Below are positions 1-7,001 of a stretch of 64,000 nt of DNA, piece after piece; positions within the stretch are counted from its first letter, which is position 1, and every line of letters starts with the position of its first letter. Source of the DNA: Corynebacterium rouxii. Its GTDB lineage: Bacteria > Actinomycetota > Actinomycetes > Mycobacteriales > Mycobacteriaceae. The DNA lies in assembly GCF_902702935.1 (NCBI RefSeq), contig NZ_LR738855.1, forward strand, positions 62,001 to 126,000, read 5' to 3'. The position numbers were made by a program, and so were the translations under genes. The notes below the pieces were generated by a model, which was given only the letters and a program-made list of their open reading frames with translations, did not search any database and was not told the DNA's origin.

Positions 1-22
1 TACTATAAAGTACTCTGGGAAT

Positions 23-637
23 ATGACTTCTATTGTGTCCATTCTCCAGACCAAGGGGGGGGGCACTGGTAAAACAACTACCGCTATGATGCTTGCCTTT
101 GCGCTCAGCGCCCGTGGCGAGAATGTCCTTGTCCTCGATTCCGACAAGCAAAGTTCGGCAACCGACTGGGCAGAAGCCGTGGGCGACGAGATGCCTTTTA
201 TTGTCGAGCCAGTTTCGACAGCAAGAGCCTTAGAATCAGCGATGCGTCGCTACGCCGATAGTGACTACTCATTCGTTTTCATTGACACCCCACCGGGGAG
301 TAACGCCATTGTGTCTGTCGCTGCTACTGAATCAGCAATGGTTCTTGTTCCGACGTCAGCATCACCGCTTGATCTACGCCGCACACAAGCAACCCTAGAC
401 GCCCTTGCGGAAACCTCTACACCTATCGCTGTTGTTTTGGTGAATGTGAATCCGCGTGAACGGATATTGGATGAAGCTCATGCCGCACTATCAGCGCATA
501 CTCGTGCGGCGCTGGCTGACACTGTCATTCCATCGCGAGCCGCTACCCGCCGAGCAGGTAGCACCCTCCCGAGCATCAATACCAAGCCGTTTACTGAGTG
601 GCGTGAGCTAGCCGACGAACTCACCGCAGCTTTCTAA
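23..637 (+). CDS. parA: ParA-family partition ATPase
   Basis: A 204-residue ParA/MinD-type ATPase of the short plasmid class, expected to move plasmid copies together with a DNA-binding partner. A deviant Walker A motif lies near residues 11-20 (KGGGTGKTTT), a Walker A' aspartate in VLVLDSDKQ and a Walker B-like FIDTPPG near residue 90. There is no N-terminal HTH, as in ParA proteins that pair with a small ribbon-helix-helix partner, and the next gene 13 bp downstream fits that role. The P-loop is one glycine longer than the usual KGGxGKTT and is encoded by nine consecutive G (55-63), so slippage or a read error is possible. The start is the first ATG in the frame, close to the window edge. 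Together with repA this marks a plasmid-derived block. Confidence 0.85.
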   Translation: MTSIVSILQTKGGGTGKTTTAMMLAFALSARGENVLVLDSDKQSSATDWAEAVGDEMPFIVEPVSTARALESAMRRYADSDYSFVFIDTPPGSNAIVSVAATESAMVLVPTSASPLDLRRTQATLDALAETSTPIAVVLVNVNPRERILDEAHAALSAHTRAALADTVIPSRAATRRAGSTLPSINTKPFTEWRELADELTAAF

Positions 638-650
638 AGGAGATAGATCA

Positions 651-938
651 ATGCCTATTGGAGCCGCCAAGAACAAAGTGGAAAAAGCTGAACCAGTTAA
701 AGTCGATAGTGCTATCAGAGCAAAGCAAACGACGAAGAAAGCCACGAGAAAGGCTACCCAGAAGACCGCAGCGTCAGCACTTAAAGGATTTGAAGAACGC
801 GCAACGACGTTGCGCATCTACGTCAAAAACGCCGACTATCTCAAAGAACTGAAGATGGCTGCACTTGAAGATGACACCAGTCTGAGCCAGCTTTTTGAGG
901 ACTGGTCAATGGACTGGTTATCTAGCCGCAAGAAGTAG
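651..938 (+). CDS. small basic ParA partner protein
   Basis: A 95-residue protein starting 13 bp after parA behind an AAAGGAG ribosome site. The first 45 residues are rich in Lys, Ala and Thr and look like a disordered DNA-contacting tail. The last 45 residues (TLRIYVKNADYLKELKMAAL onward) could form a beta strand followed by helices, as in ribbon-helix-helix centromere-binding proteins. Its place after parA suggests the ParB/ParG-like adaptor of the partition pair. I do not recognise a specific family, so the function is inferred from position and composition. Confidence 0.6.
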   Translation: MPIGAAKNKVEKAEPVKVDSAIRAKQTTKKATRKATQKTAASALKGFEERATTLRIYVKNADYLKELKMAALEDDTSLSQLFEDWSMDWLSSRKK

Positions 939-1015
939 GCATATGAACCTATAGGCATAAGTGTCTATGGCTACAGTATTTTTATCTATGTACTGCAGTA
1001 ACGCCTTAACGCCAC

Positions 1016-1041
1016 AGCAATAGCGTTGCAACGCTATTGCT
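1016..1041. promoter_or_regulatory. perfect 26-bp palindrome, possible centromere or operator
   Basis: The half-site agcaatagcgttg is followed directly by its exact reverse complement. It sits in the 261-bp gap between the partition genes and repA, which is where plasmid centromeres, iterons or Rep operators are usually found. No poly-T follows it, so a terminator role is less likely. Function is inferred from position. Confidence 0.45.
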
Positions 1042-1123
1042 GGCAAACGGGGCAAAAGTAACGGTAATGTTATATCCCTGCAAGTAGTGCATGATAACGG
1101 TGTTATTCTGGCCGAAGACATTA

Positions 1124-1199
1124 ACTAAAAAATGAACGCCCGACGGGATCCAAGCCGTCGAGCGTTCGCTTATCACCCAGTTCGCAGCTGGGAGAAAGC
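1124..1199 (-). ncRNA. candidate antisense (ctRNA-like) control region of repA
   Basis: Bases 1134-1167 form a strong hairpin (gaacgcccgacgg pairing with ccgtcgagcgttc). Read on the minus strand it is followed by attttttag, so it looks like the terminator of a small minus-strand RNA made against the repA leader. On the plus strand a second stem (cccag at 1176 with ctggg at 1188) overlaps the GGGAG ribosome site of repA. This layout matches counter-transcribed RNA control known in corynebacterial pGA1/pNG2-like plasmids. The RNA start cannot be placed from sequence alone. Confidence 0.45.
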
Positions 1200-2018
1200 A
1201 TGGTCATGAGTTTAGCTAATCTTCGGCAGATAGACACAGCCGAAGCGTGTGTCATCTCGCATGTTTCCAATCTAGGCGTATGTGGTGGACTTTACGACAC
1301 TCCGGCAAGTGCCACTGACCGGGACTTCCTACGCGAGCATCTCGGTAGTGAGGTACTGCACGCCAGCAAAACCCGTAGGTTTTCGCACGCCTATTACACG
1401 GTGACAAACGAGGAGACCGGCGAGCAGGTCACAAAACCACGTATGTACCGCGTGACTTCTGCTGCCTTTACCACGTGCCAGTACGTCATGCTGACGAAGG
1501 TCAAGCGTGCCGCCGTGATCGTTGTAGACATTGACCAGCCAGGCACTGAAGGAGGTCACCCATCGAATCTTGCTGTCGATGTGCGTACTAAATTAGCTGC
1601 ACTGGTATCTAAGGGGATAGGGCCTGCATGGGTTGGCATCAATCCTCAATCGGGGAAGGCTCAGGCGTTGTGGTTGATTGATCCTGTCTACGCTGATGCA
1701 TCCGGTAAGTCTCGGAACATGGGTTTGCTCGCGTCTACGACCCGTGCATTGGGAGAAATGCTGGATCACGACCCGCATTTTAGTCACCGCTTTAGTCGTA
1801 ATCCGTTCTATGAGGGCAATGATCCGACCGCTTACAAATGGTATCGCCAGCACAACCACGTGATGCGGCTAGGAGATCTAATTAAGGAGGTTCGCGCTAT
1901 GTCAGGACAGTTGCAGTATGAAAAGACCCGTCAGCAGTTCACCAGCGGGCGCGAGTTGATTACTGCCGTTAAAACCCGCAGGGAAGAAGCCCAGGCGTTT
2001 AAGTTTTCCCCGCGCTAG
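1200..2018 (+). pseudogene. repA: plasmid replication initiator RepA, truncated by a CRISPR repeat
   Basis: The first 268 codons resemble the N-terminal half of the RepA of pNG2/pGA1-type corynebacterial plasmids, which as I recall run to about 480-500 residues. Recognisable segments are the HASKTRRFSHAYY region, the acidic VVDIDQPG stretch, AWVGINPQSGKAQALWLIDP and SHRFSRNPF. A GGGAG site precedes the ATG at 1200. The frame stays open to AQAFK at base 2002. The last four residues, FSPR, and the stop codon are encoded by the CRISPR repeat that begins at 2003, so the C-terminal half is missing. A scrap like the missing C terminus is seen at 6475-6708. Confidence 0.8.
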
Positions 2019-2090
2019 CGGGGATGAGCCGGCGACAACACCATTGTGCGGACAGCCAGCGGGTTTTCCCCGCGCTAGCGGGGATGAGCC
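2003..2090 (+). CRISPR. two type I-E repeats with one 32-nt spacer
   Basis: Identical 28-nt repeats lie at 2003-2030 and 2063-2090. They begin gttttcccc, end gatgagcc and carry the I-E stem CCCCGC-gcta-GCGGGG. The spacer 2031-2062 is 32 nt. The first repeat abuts the broken repA frame. After the second repeat there is no further repeat for 630 bp, so this is an array fragment rather than a full array. Confidence 0.93.
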
Positions 2091-2142
2091 CAATCTATAA
2101 AGCTCTACTGCGACCCTTACCTACATCAGGAGGCCGATACCC

Positions 2143-2457
2143 ATGATCACACATTTCACCATTCGAGCAGCCCATGAAGAACTCGGCCGCCCCACCGACG
2201 ACACCACCATCATCGCAGTATATGAACAATTCCGAGAGGAACTCACCGCCCGCAGCACCAAAATCTTCTTTGCACTATCCGACCGATGGGATAAAGACCA
2301 CCCAGAAGCAAACCATCTTCGCCCTGGCGAAGTCACAGGAGAACTCCATCTCAAATCCATACACAGAGCACAAGAAGAAATCATGGACGAATGGTTCAAC
2401 GAACCCATTCGCGAAATTATGGCGCAACGTGGCGAAAACGGCGAAGACGGCTGGTAG
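2143..2457 (+). CDS. small acidic hypothetical protein
   Basis: A 104-residue protein behind a clear aggaggc ribosome site at 2129-2135. It is acidic and helix-rich, with many Glu, Arg and Ile, and has no membrane segment or signal peptide. It lies alone between two CRISPR repeat fragments, in DNA that otherwise holds plasmid remnants, so it is probably plasmid or phage cargo. I do not recognise its family. A factor-independent terminator follows 109 bp downstream. Confidence 0.6.
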   Translation: MITHFTIRAAHEELGRPTDDTTIIAVYEQFREELTARSTKIFFALSDRWDKDHPEANHLRPGEVTGELHLKSIHRAQEEIMDEWFNEPIREIMAQRGENGEDGW

Positions 2458-2565
2458 CATATTATCTTGCTCTTTTTATTGAACCCCTTGAGCACTAAAG
2501 CTACGACCGATTACGCTACACACCGTTGGACGGGATAAAACCATTACCCTTTCCTCCTAGAGAAA

Positions 2566-2621
2566 GCGCGAGGCTGCTACCACCATCAAAAATTGGTAGA
2601 AGCCTCGCGCACCGGTTTTTT
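2566..2621 (+). terminator. intrinsic terminator after the 2143-2457 gene
   Basis: The arm gcgcgaggctgctacca pairs with tggtagaagcctcgcgc with one small mismatch, and the stem is followed by accggttttttac. The rest of the gap 2458-2723 shows no gene. Confidence 0.75.
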
Positions 2622-2723
2622 ACTGACCCACAAGCATCACCACCAGCTCAATAACCGCCGTAATAATTTTTATTATGTCTCCCCACGTTTTAAGTGGAAG
2701 GCTCCAGTGCAGGCGCTTTTTCT

Positions 2724-2812
2724 GTTTTCCCCGCGCTAGCGGGGATGAGCCGGGCTTGTTGAGCTGGAGATGGGACTTGAACCCGTTTTCCCCGCGCTAG
2801 CGGGGATGAGCC
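2724..2812 (+). CRISPR. two type I-E repeats with one 33-nt spacer
   Basis: Perfect copies of the same 28-nt repeat as at 2003 lie at 2724-2751 and 2785-2812, separated by a 33-nt spacer, giving a period of 61 bp. No third copy is found at the expected position near 2846. Unrelated plasmid-like sequence follows. Confidence 0.93.
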
Positions 2813-2900
2813 GACTGCGGGGAGAAACCGCAGAAGAAATCATGGCAATAGACGTCAATCAATGATTTAGTCAACAGCAACGCCGGCGGGTTCAGGAAAG

Positions 2901-3200
2901 ATGGATTCAAGCAGCAACCGAGACAAAACAACGACTGGAACGACTATGACTACCCGTGTAAAAATGCCCCGCAATGGTCACACAGTAAAAGAGGCTGCAA
3001 AGATAACAGGACTTTCAACAGCAACGATTATTCGTTGGACTTCGGAGCCGAGAGAGGATTATCTCGCGAGAGCAGATGAAAAGCGACGCCGAGTCCGCGA
3101 ACTGCGCAGTAAGGGGCTCTCTATCCGCACCATTGCTCAGGAAACCGGTTATAGCGTTGGAACGGTTCACCGATACATCAAGCAATCTCAGGTCGCCTAA
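2901..3200 (+). CDS. RepB-like helix-turn-helix plasmid protein
   Basis: Up to 99 residues, or 84 if the internal ATG at 2946 is used. The protein carries two HTH-like units. HTVKEAAKITGLSTATIIRW is followed by the EPREDYLAR linker, then a second unit (IAQETGYSVGTVHRYIKQ). This arrangement is typical of the small RepB proteins encoded beside RepA in pAL5000-type actinobacterial plasmids, which bind the origin. It lies 88 bp after a CRISPR repeat, and a decayed pAL5000-type repA is found 1.5 kb downstream. Neither start codon has a strong ribosome site. Confidence 0.65.
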   Translation: MDSSSNRDKTTTGTTMTTRVKMPRNGHTVKEAAKITGLSTATIIRWTSEPREDYLARADEKRRRVRELRSKGLSIRTIAQETGYSVGTVHRYIKQSQVA

Positions 3201-3344
3201 CTGGTCCATTCCCCTATAAACCTTTCCCAAAAACCTAGGTAGCCGCCAGTTAATACAATACACTGTCGAATGTGTTAAAAATCACACATCATATTTTCGT
3301 ATTACATACCTTATAGGTAAGGCTCGAGTTTTACGGAGAAAGAA

Positions 3345-3812
3345 ATGAAGACATCAAGACGGATCAGCATCGCAGCTGTATCTCTTGCAACCTCTGTTTT
3401 AGCGGTCTCAGCATCTATCGCAGATTCCCAGGAAACCCAAGGCGTTAAGGTCATTGAAAGCCAAATCCTCACAGTTAATGAAAGAAGAGAGCCTACGTTG
3501 GGAATGGTCACATTTGACACCACAAGCGCGCCCCCGTCAGGCAAAATCACCACCTATAAAATTCGTGGCTTGCCTGGTTCCACAACGGAACAAGTTGGCG
3601 GAGGAACATGGACTTATGGATGGAATCTGATTAATGCATCAACGAGGCAGTGCTTTTCTCGTTACATACACAGGTCAAAGAGCCATACAGCTACAGCAAT
3701 CATGGGCGGAGTCACACGAAGCTCAACAGCACGTTCTGAATCTTGGGCTTCTGCAGAAGTAGTTGGGGAGCTAACGTCAGGAACCTGCAACGCCTACTGG
3801 TCGACGCAGTAA
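3345..3812 (+). CDS. lactococcin 972-family bacteriocin precursor
   Basis: A 155-residue secreted protein behind a GGAG ribosome site. The N terminus is a Sec signal peptide (MKTSRR, a hydrophobic run, cleavage probably after AVSASIA near residue 26). The C-terminal third matches the lactococcin 972 pattern: GGGTWTYGWN, then YIHRSKSHTATA, then R...SWASAEV and a closing AYW. Family members block septum formation by binding lipid II. The precursor is longer than lactococcin 972 because of an extra segment of about 60 residues between signal and mature domain, and it contains two cysteines. The ABC/membrane immunity proteins often found with the family are not present next to it. Confidence 0.75.
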   Translation: MKTSRRISIAAVSLATSVLAVSASIADSQETQGVKVIESQILTVNERREPTLGMVTFDTTSAPPSGKITTYKIRGLPGSTTEQVGGGTWTYGWNLINASTRQCFSRYIHRSKSHTATAIMGGVTRSSTARSESWASAEVVGELTSGTCNAYWSTQ

Positions 3813-3817
3813 TTTAA

Positions 3818-3849
3818 AGGAACGCGTAGGACTAGTCCTACGCGTTCCT
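3818..3849. terminator. perfect 32-bp palindrome acting as a bidirectional terminator
   Basis: The half-site aggaacgcgtaggact is followed by its exact reverse complement. It lies 6 bp after the bacteriocin stop and overlaps the end of the convergent gene at 3838-4071. Poly-T is weak on both sides. Confidence 0.6.
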
Positions 3850-4071
3850 CCGTATTTCAGGAAGAATCTTCTCTGCCAATTCTTCAGCAAGGTCTAACAA
3901 CGCATTTCTTTCATTCTGGAAGATCCTCTCCTCCAGATACGGCAGTCCTTGAGTTTCCTCACCAGATAAAGAATCAAGTTGTAGAAGAAAACCCTCCACC
4001 TCACGGAGGGAATGAATTGCCTTTTCAACGCGTTTTTCAAGGTTTTTAGCGTCTTCTTTTTCCATATCCAC
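3838..4071 (-). CDS. small coiled-coil hypothetical protein
   Basis: A 77-residue, strongly charged helical protein (KNLEKRVEKAIHSLREVEGF, then ERNALLDLAEELAEKILPEI). It has no signal peptide or membrane segment. It converges on the bacteriocin gene and its last codons lie inside the terminator palindrome. It could be an accessory or immunity-like protein for the bacteriocin, but nothing in the sequence shows this, and the ribosome site is weak. Confidence 0.45.
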   Translation of the reverse strand: MDMEKEDAKNLEKRVEKAIHSLREVEGFLLQLDSLSGEETQGLPYLEERIFQNERNALLDLAEELAEKILPEIRRNA

Positions 4072-4739
4072 ATATTACTTAATTGGATTCTCACCAGCGC
4101 GAATTTCATGCGAAAGACCGACTGCAATTGATGGATATCTTCCCTGTAGCAGTCTCAGATGAACATCTGCAAGACGTGTGCTGATCTTTTGGGGTTGCTT
4201 TCTTGAACCTGGGCAAAACAGAACGCGACACACAACCGAAACCACGCTTGAGCGAGTCAGCGCGGCAATTATGGCAATGCTGGCGCACACAAGGCGCACG
4301 CGCGATGTGCTTGCCCCAACACTCATGTGCGCCACTAGCCAAGGGCGCACTTGCGCCCGCGGCAGAATTTCATAGCGCACGATAGCGCACGCTGTTTTCG
4401 GGGTGAGGGTAAATATGCGCAGCCTGACCAACGAAGAGAGCACTACACGCTCACGGCGACGGCGGGCGCTGTTGACGACGCGGACGCGCACCAAAGACCA
4501 CACCGGCATCATCCGGCTCTCCCACACCTAATCGCGGGCGACGCAACACCGGCCGATCCTCCGGCGACACCACAGAGACATCCTGTGCACCTCCGTGCGC
4601 CTTCGGGGTCGTCGCACGCCTTGCAGGGGGGCAGCGGGGGAGGCCGGTGGGCCGAGGATAGCAGATTTAGCTAGTGCGGATGCCCAGAAACCCCCCCGTG
4701 CGCCTTTAGCGTCTGGTCATAAGACGGGGCCATACCGTC
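4072..4739. other. GC-rich plasmid-like DNA without a recognisable intact gene
   Basis: The GC content jumps relative to the preceding 2 kb. Between 4270 and 4395 the hexamer gcgcac recurs several times, including a tandem atagcgcacg pair near 4373-4392, which may be leftovers of origin iterons. Open frames are present on both strands but none has a convincing start, ribosome site or family motif. Confidence 0.4.
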
Positions 4740-5419
4740 GGACCACACGAGTCAAAAGCACTCACACAGGCCTACATCGAGGCCAACCCCACAGTGCTGC
4801 AATCGCTCATCATCACCGACTATGACGGCGGGATGGCCGACGAACTTCCCGGACTTCCGTCCCCGTCATGGACCGCGCTAACCCCCCACACACACGCTCC
4901 GGACACATCGTCTACGTGCTTGGAGCCCCTGTCTGCCTGTCCAACGCAGCACATCGATGACCGGTCAATTTACTCGCCCGCATCGAAGCAGGACTGACGA
5001 AAGTACTCGGTGGTGATCCAGCCTTCGCCGGGCGCATCACCAAAACCCCACAAACTATAAAGCTCACCTTCCACTGTGGGGCGATGGAAAAGCCGTCTAT
5101 GGACTCAAAGAACTCGCTAAAGCGCTCTCCGATATCGACGCACTACCGCGCTACGACGATCACAAAGCTCTCACCGTCACCGGCGTCGGACGCAATGTTG
5201 GTCTGTTCGAATACCTGTGAAAATGGGCATACCCCAGACGTGGCTCCTACGGCACCAGCACACAAGGTCAAACCGATTGGGAAGCTGTCGTGCATGACCG
5301 CGCTGTCGTACGCAACGAAGACAAAATCGCCAACGACTACACACGCGGAGCACTCTCATCAAACGAAGTACTGCATATCGCCAGATCAGCCAGTCGATGA
5401 ACCTGGTGCAACATCGAGC
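4740..5419 (+). pseudogene. repA: pAL5000-type RepA replicase, multiply broken
   Basis: Joining three frames gives a clear replicase-family (pAL5000-like) RepA. Segments in order are SKALTQAYIEANPTVLQSLI and TDYDGGMADELPGLPSPSW at 4752-4863, then SGHIVYVLGAPVCLSNAA near 4893-4950, then LLARIEAGLTKVLGGDPAF near 4973-5026, and GRNVGLFEYL near 5188. The frame shifts at about 4890 and again near 5050-5080. In-frame stops lie after AAHR, after FEYL and at SASR near 5399. The sequence ends in a tryptophan-containing tail a few codons before the CRISPR repeat at 5420. It is a different rep family from the one at 1200. Confidence 0.8.
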
Positions 5420-5447
5420 GTTTTCTCCGCGCTAGCGGGGATGAGCG
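5420..5447 (+). CRISPR. solitary, slightly degenerate I-E repeat
   Basis: It matches the 28-nt repeat at 2003 except for T instead of C at position 7 and G instead of C at position 28, so the stem CTCCGC-gcta-GCGGGG has one weakened pair. No partner repeat lies within 60 bp on either side. It directly follows the broken pAL5000-type repA. Confidence 0.8.
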
Positions 5448-5778
5448 GTTGAGTCGCGGCGTTGGCGATTCGGTGGCTATGACTGCGCTTATTGTTCGGT
5501 TGAGTTTTTGGCCGGCAGTCATCAAGTTTCCTACTGTGTGGGTAATTGTTGGTTTATTGTTGGTGCCCAACGCAGTCGTGATGTCGCATAAAATCTTCGC
5601 GGCCCCCCTCGTCGTAGCGTCCCACCCGCGTTCGTCACGGACTGACTGTAGGAGCAAGAAGGAGGGCAATGTGAAAGCAGAGAACCTATGGAGAGCTCCT
5701 AGTTGTTTGTATGCACGGTGTTGTGTGTATGGGCGTAGTAAAGAGTCCGTGGCGGTCAGTCGAAGTTAGGATCTCGCT
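5448..5778. other. gap without a convincing gene
   Basis: A plus-strand frame from a TTG at 5449 encodes a hydrophobic stretch (FWPAVIKFPTVWVIVGLLLV), and an overlapping minus-strand frame also stays open. Neither has a good start or a recognisable family. The end of the gap should hold the missing N terminus of the antitoxin that follows. Confidence 0.35.
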
Positions 5779-5955
5779 TTGCCCGCACGGCGTACCGGTC
5801 GGTCAGGATCTTTTTACATACGAGAAGCCTTAGAAAAACATCTTGACGAGCTTGAGTACGTCTATGGCGTTCGCAGCGAGTATGAAGCTATTCGACGCGG
5901 AGAGCTGGAGACAATCAGATTGGACGAGGTAGAGCGTGACCTCTTGGACGGTTGA
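5779..5955 (+). pseudogene. RelB/RHH-type antitoxin, 5'-truncated
   Basis: The frame ending at TGA 5953-5955 reads RRTGRSGSFYIREALEKHLD and then an acidic helix ending EVERDLLDG, typical of ribbon-helix-helix antitoxins paired with RelE. A TAG at 5767 lies just upstream, and the first beta strand (usually a short TISIRL-like segment) is missing. A TTG at 5779 is the only possible start near it. The gene overlaps the toxin by 20 bp in another frame, the usual coupled arrangement. The C-terminal toxin-binding part is retained. Confidence 0.65.
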
Positions 5956-6205
5956 GTTTTCTCCGCGTGCTGCTAAAGAGCTTTGGACGCTTGACCGGCC
6001 AGTTCAAAAGCGCATTGTTGCGTATCTTCGAGAAATCTCTACTCTGCCCAATCCGCAAATGCGTGGTAAGGCGTTAACCGGCAACTGGGCGGGTTTTTGG
6101 CGTTGGTGTGTGGGGGATTACCGCCTCGTTGCAGCTATTGAAGATGATCGTGTTGTCATTGTTGTTGTTTCCATTGGTCACCGATCTCAGGTTTACGACG
6201 ACTAA
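5936..6205 (+). CDS. relE: RelE/ParE-family toxin
   Basis: An 89-residue toxin of the RelE fold, which cleaves mRNA at the ribosome. It starts with GTG and shows WTVEFSPRAAKELWTLDRPVQ at the N terminus. The central part has MRGKALTGNWAGFWRWCVGDYRLV, and the end has HRSQVYDD. The conserved arginines in the R...W.YRLV and HR.QVY segments are present, so the protein looks intact. The start lies inside the antitoxin frame. Because the antitoxin has lost its DNA-binding end, autoregulation is probably impaired. Confidence 0.85.
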   Translation: MTSWTVEFSPRAAKELWTLDRPVQKRIVAYLREISTLPNPQMRGKALTGNWAGFWRWCVGDYRLVAAIEDDRVVIVVVSIGHRSQVYDD

Positions 6206-6474
6206 ACAAGAAGAGTTTAGCCCCTATGTGCTAACGCACAGGGGAACCGTATGTCACCTTTTTAGGTTATTGATTGTCTTCTTCATAACCCGCGTCATAA
6301 TCTCAACGAGGTGCCACCCCTGTGTGGTCGTCAGATAATGGCTAGGTGTGTGCGTGGGTATGTCGCCCAGTCATAGATTGGTATCTATGATACCAATGCC
6401 TTGAGGTGCGCTACAAGCAGCGAACGCAAAGTATTAGCCAAAATGGGACGTGGGGGTGATCGGAAGGTTGTTAG
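6206..6474. other. gap without a recognisable gene
   Basis: A T-rich run near 6251-6300 may terminate the toxin transcript. No gene or repeat is recognised. This is the place where plasmid-type sequence gives way to the cas locus. Confidence 0.4.
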
Positions 6475-6708
6475 GTGCTGGAAAATCGATCACAAGGGGG
6501 ACTATGCACAAAGCTGATTAAATGTTATGAAAAAAAGACCTACTGCAAAAAGTGTGCGGAGGGTCAGAGCACTCGGGTACGAATTCAGATGCTTGTCGGT
6601 GACATATATGTGCAAACGGGAAAGATTCTGACCCGTAAACAAATCGTGCACGAAACAGGAACGTTGAGGGTAACTGTTACACGGCGCTTGGCAGCATTGA
6701 GAGAATAA
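6475..6708 (+). pseudogene. C-terminal fragment of a pNG2-type RepA
   Basis: The last 50 codons read GQSTRVRIQM, TGKILTRKQIVHETGTLRVT and VTRRLAALRE. They resemble the HTH-like C terminus of pNG2/pGA1-type RepA, in which an ETG...R..V.R.LAALRE pattern closes the protein. The region upstream of 6540 does not match and no good start exists. It could be the missing end of the repA truncated at 2002, displaced by 4.5 kb, or a remnant of another plasmid. Confidence 0.5.
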
Positions 6709-6744
6709 GGTTTATTCCCTGAAAAATAAGGGCTCACGCTATAA

Positions 6745-6833
6745 GTATTTCCCGCACCAGCGGGGGTGAATCCTTTATTAGGAAGTTTGGAAACTGGACC
6801 GCCGTGATTCCCTGTGTTGGCAGGGGATGAATC
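6745..6833 (+). CRISPR. two divergent, degenerate I-E repeats next to cas8e
   Basis: Bases 6745-6772 form a 28-nt unit with the stem CCCGC-acca-GCGGG and the tail gggtgaatc. Bases 6806-6833 form a second unit with the stem CCCTG-tgttgg-CAGGG and the same gatgaatc-like tail. The spacing is 61 bp with a 33-nt spacer. Both differ from the repeats at 2003-2812 and from each other, mainly inside the stem, although each stem still pairs. Confidence 0.7.
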
Positions 6834-6889
6834 TTTGTCCAAGAACAGGTTTTTGGATCTGTGCTTTTCATTCAGAGAAATCAGCAAAT

Positions 6890-6995
6890 GATGGAGTACT
6901 AAAAAATTTTAAAAACTAACGCTTAATATCTTTAACATGTAAGCTGTAGGGAAGGTGCTTCCCAATTTGGAAGTTTTGACACAATCAGGAAGGAG
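6890..6995 (+). promoter_or_regulatory. AT-rich leader and promoter region of the cas operon
   Basis: A strongly AT-rich stretch (tactaaaaaattttaaaaact) follows the degenerate repeats, and a GGAAGGAG ribosome site at 6988-6995 precedes cas8e. CRISPR leaders are AT-rich, so this could be an old leader as well as the operon promoter. No clear -35/-10 pair stands out. Confidence 0.4.
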
Positions 6996-7001
6996 TTGGT
7001 G

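Noticed and set aside
1970..2002. Spacer derived from repA with a type I-E PAM, guiding plasmid integration
   Set aside because: The bases preceding the 33-nt stretch next to the repeat are not AAG, so the simple spacer-homology model is not supported by the sequence.
1902..2093. Minus-strand reading frame containing GSSPLARGK twice
   Set aside because: The repeated peptide is the translation of the CRISPR repeat read backward, not a protein.
2003..2812. A continuous CRISPR array from 2003 to 2812
   Set aside because: There are only two repeat pairs, and the 630 bp between them hold a gene and a terminator with no repeats.
5337..5669. Minus-strand frame of 110 codons across a repeat
   Set aside because: It crosses the RepA pseudogene and a CRISPR repeat, has no ribosome site and no recognisable motif.
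6585..6887. Minus-strand frame with TPAGAGN-like repeats
   Set aside because: It arises from the degenerate CRISPR repeats at 6745-6833.
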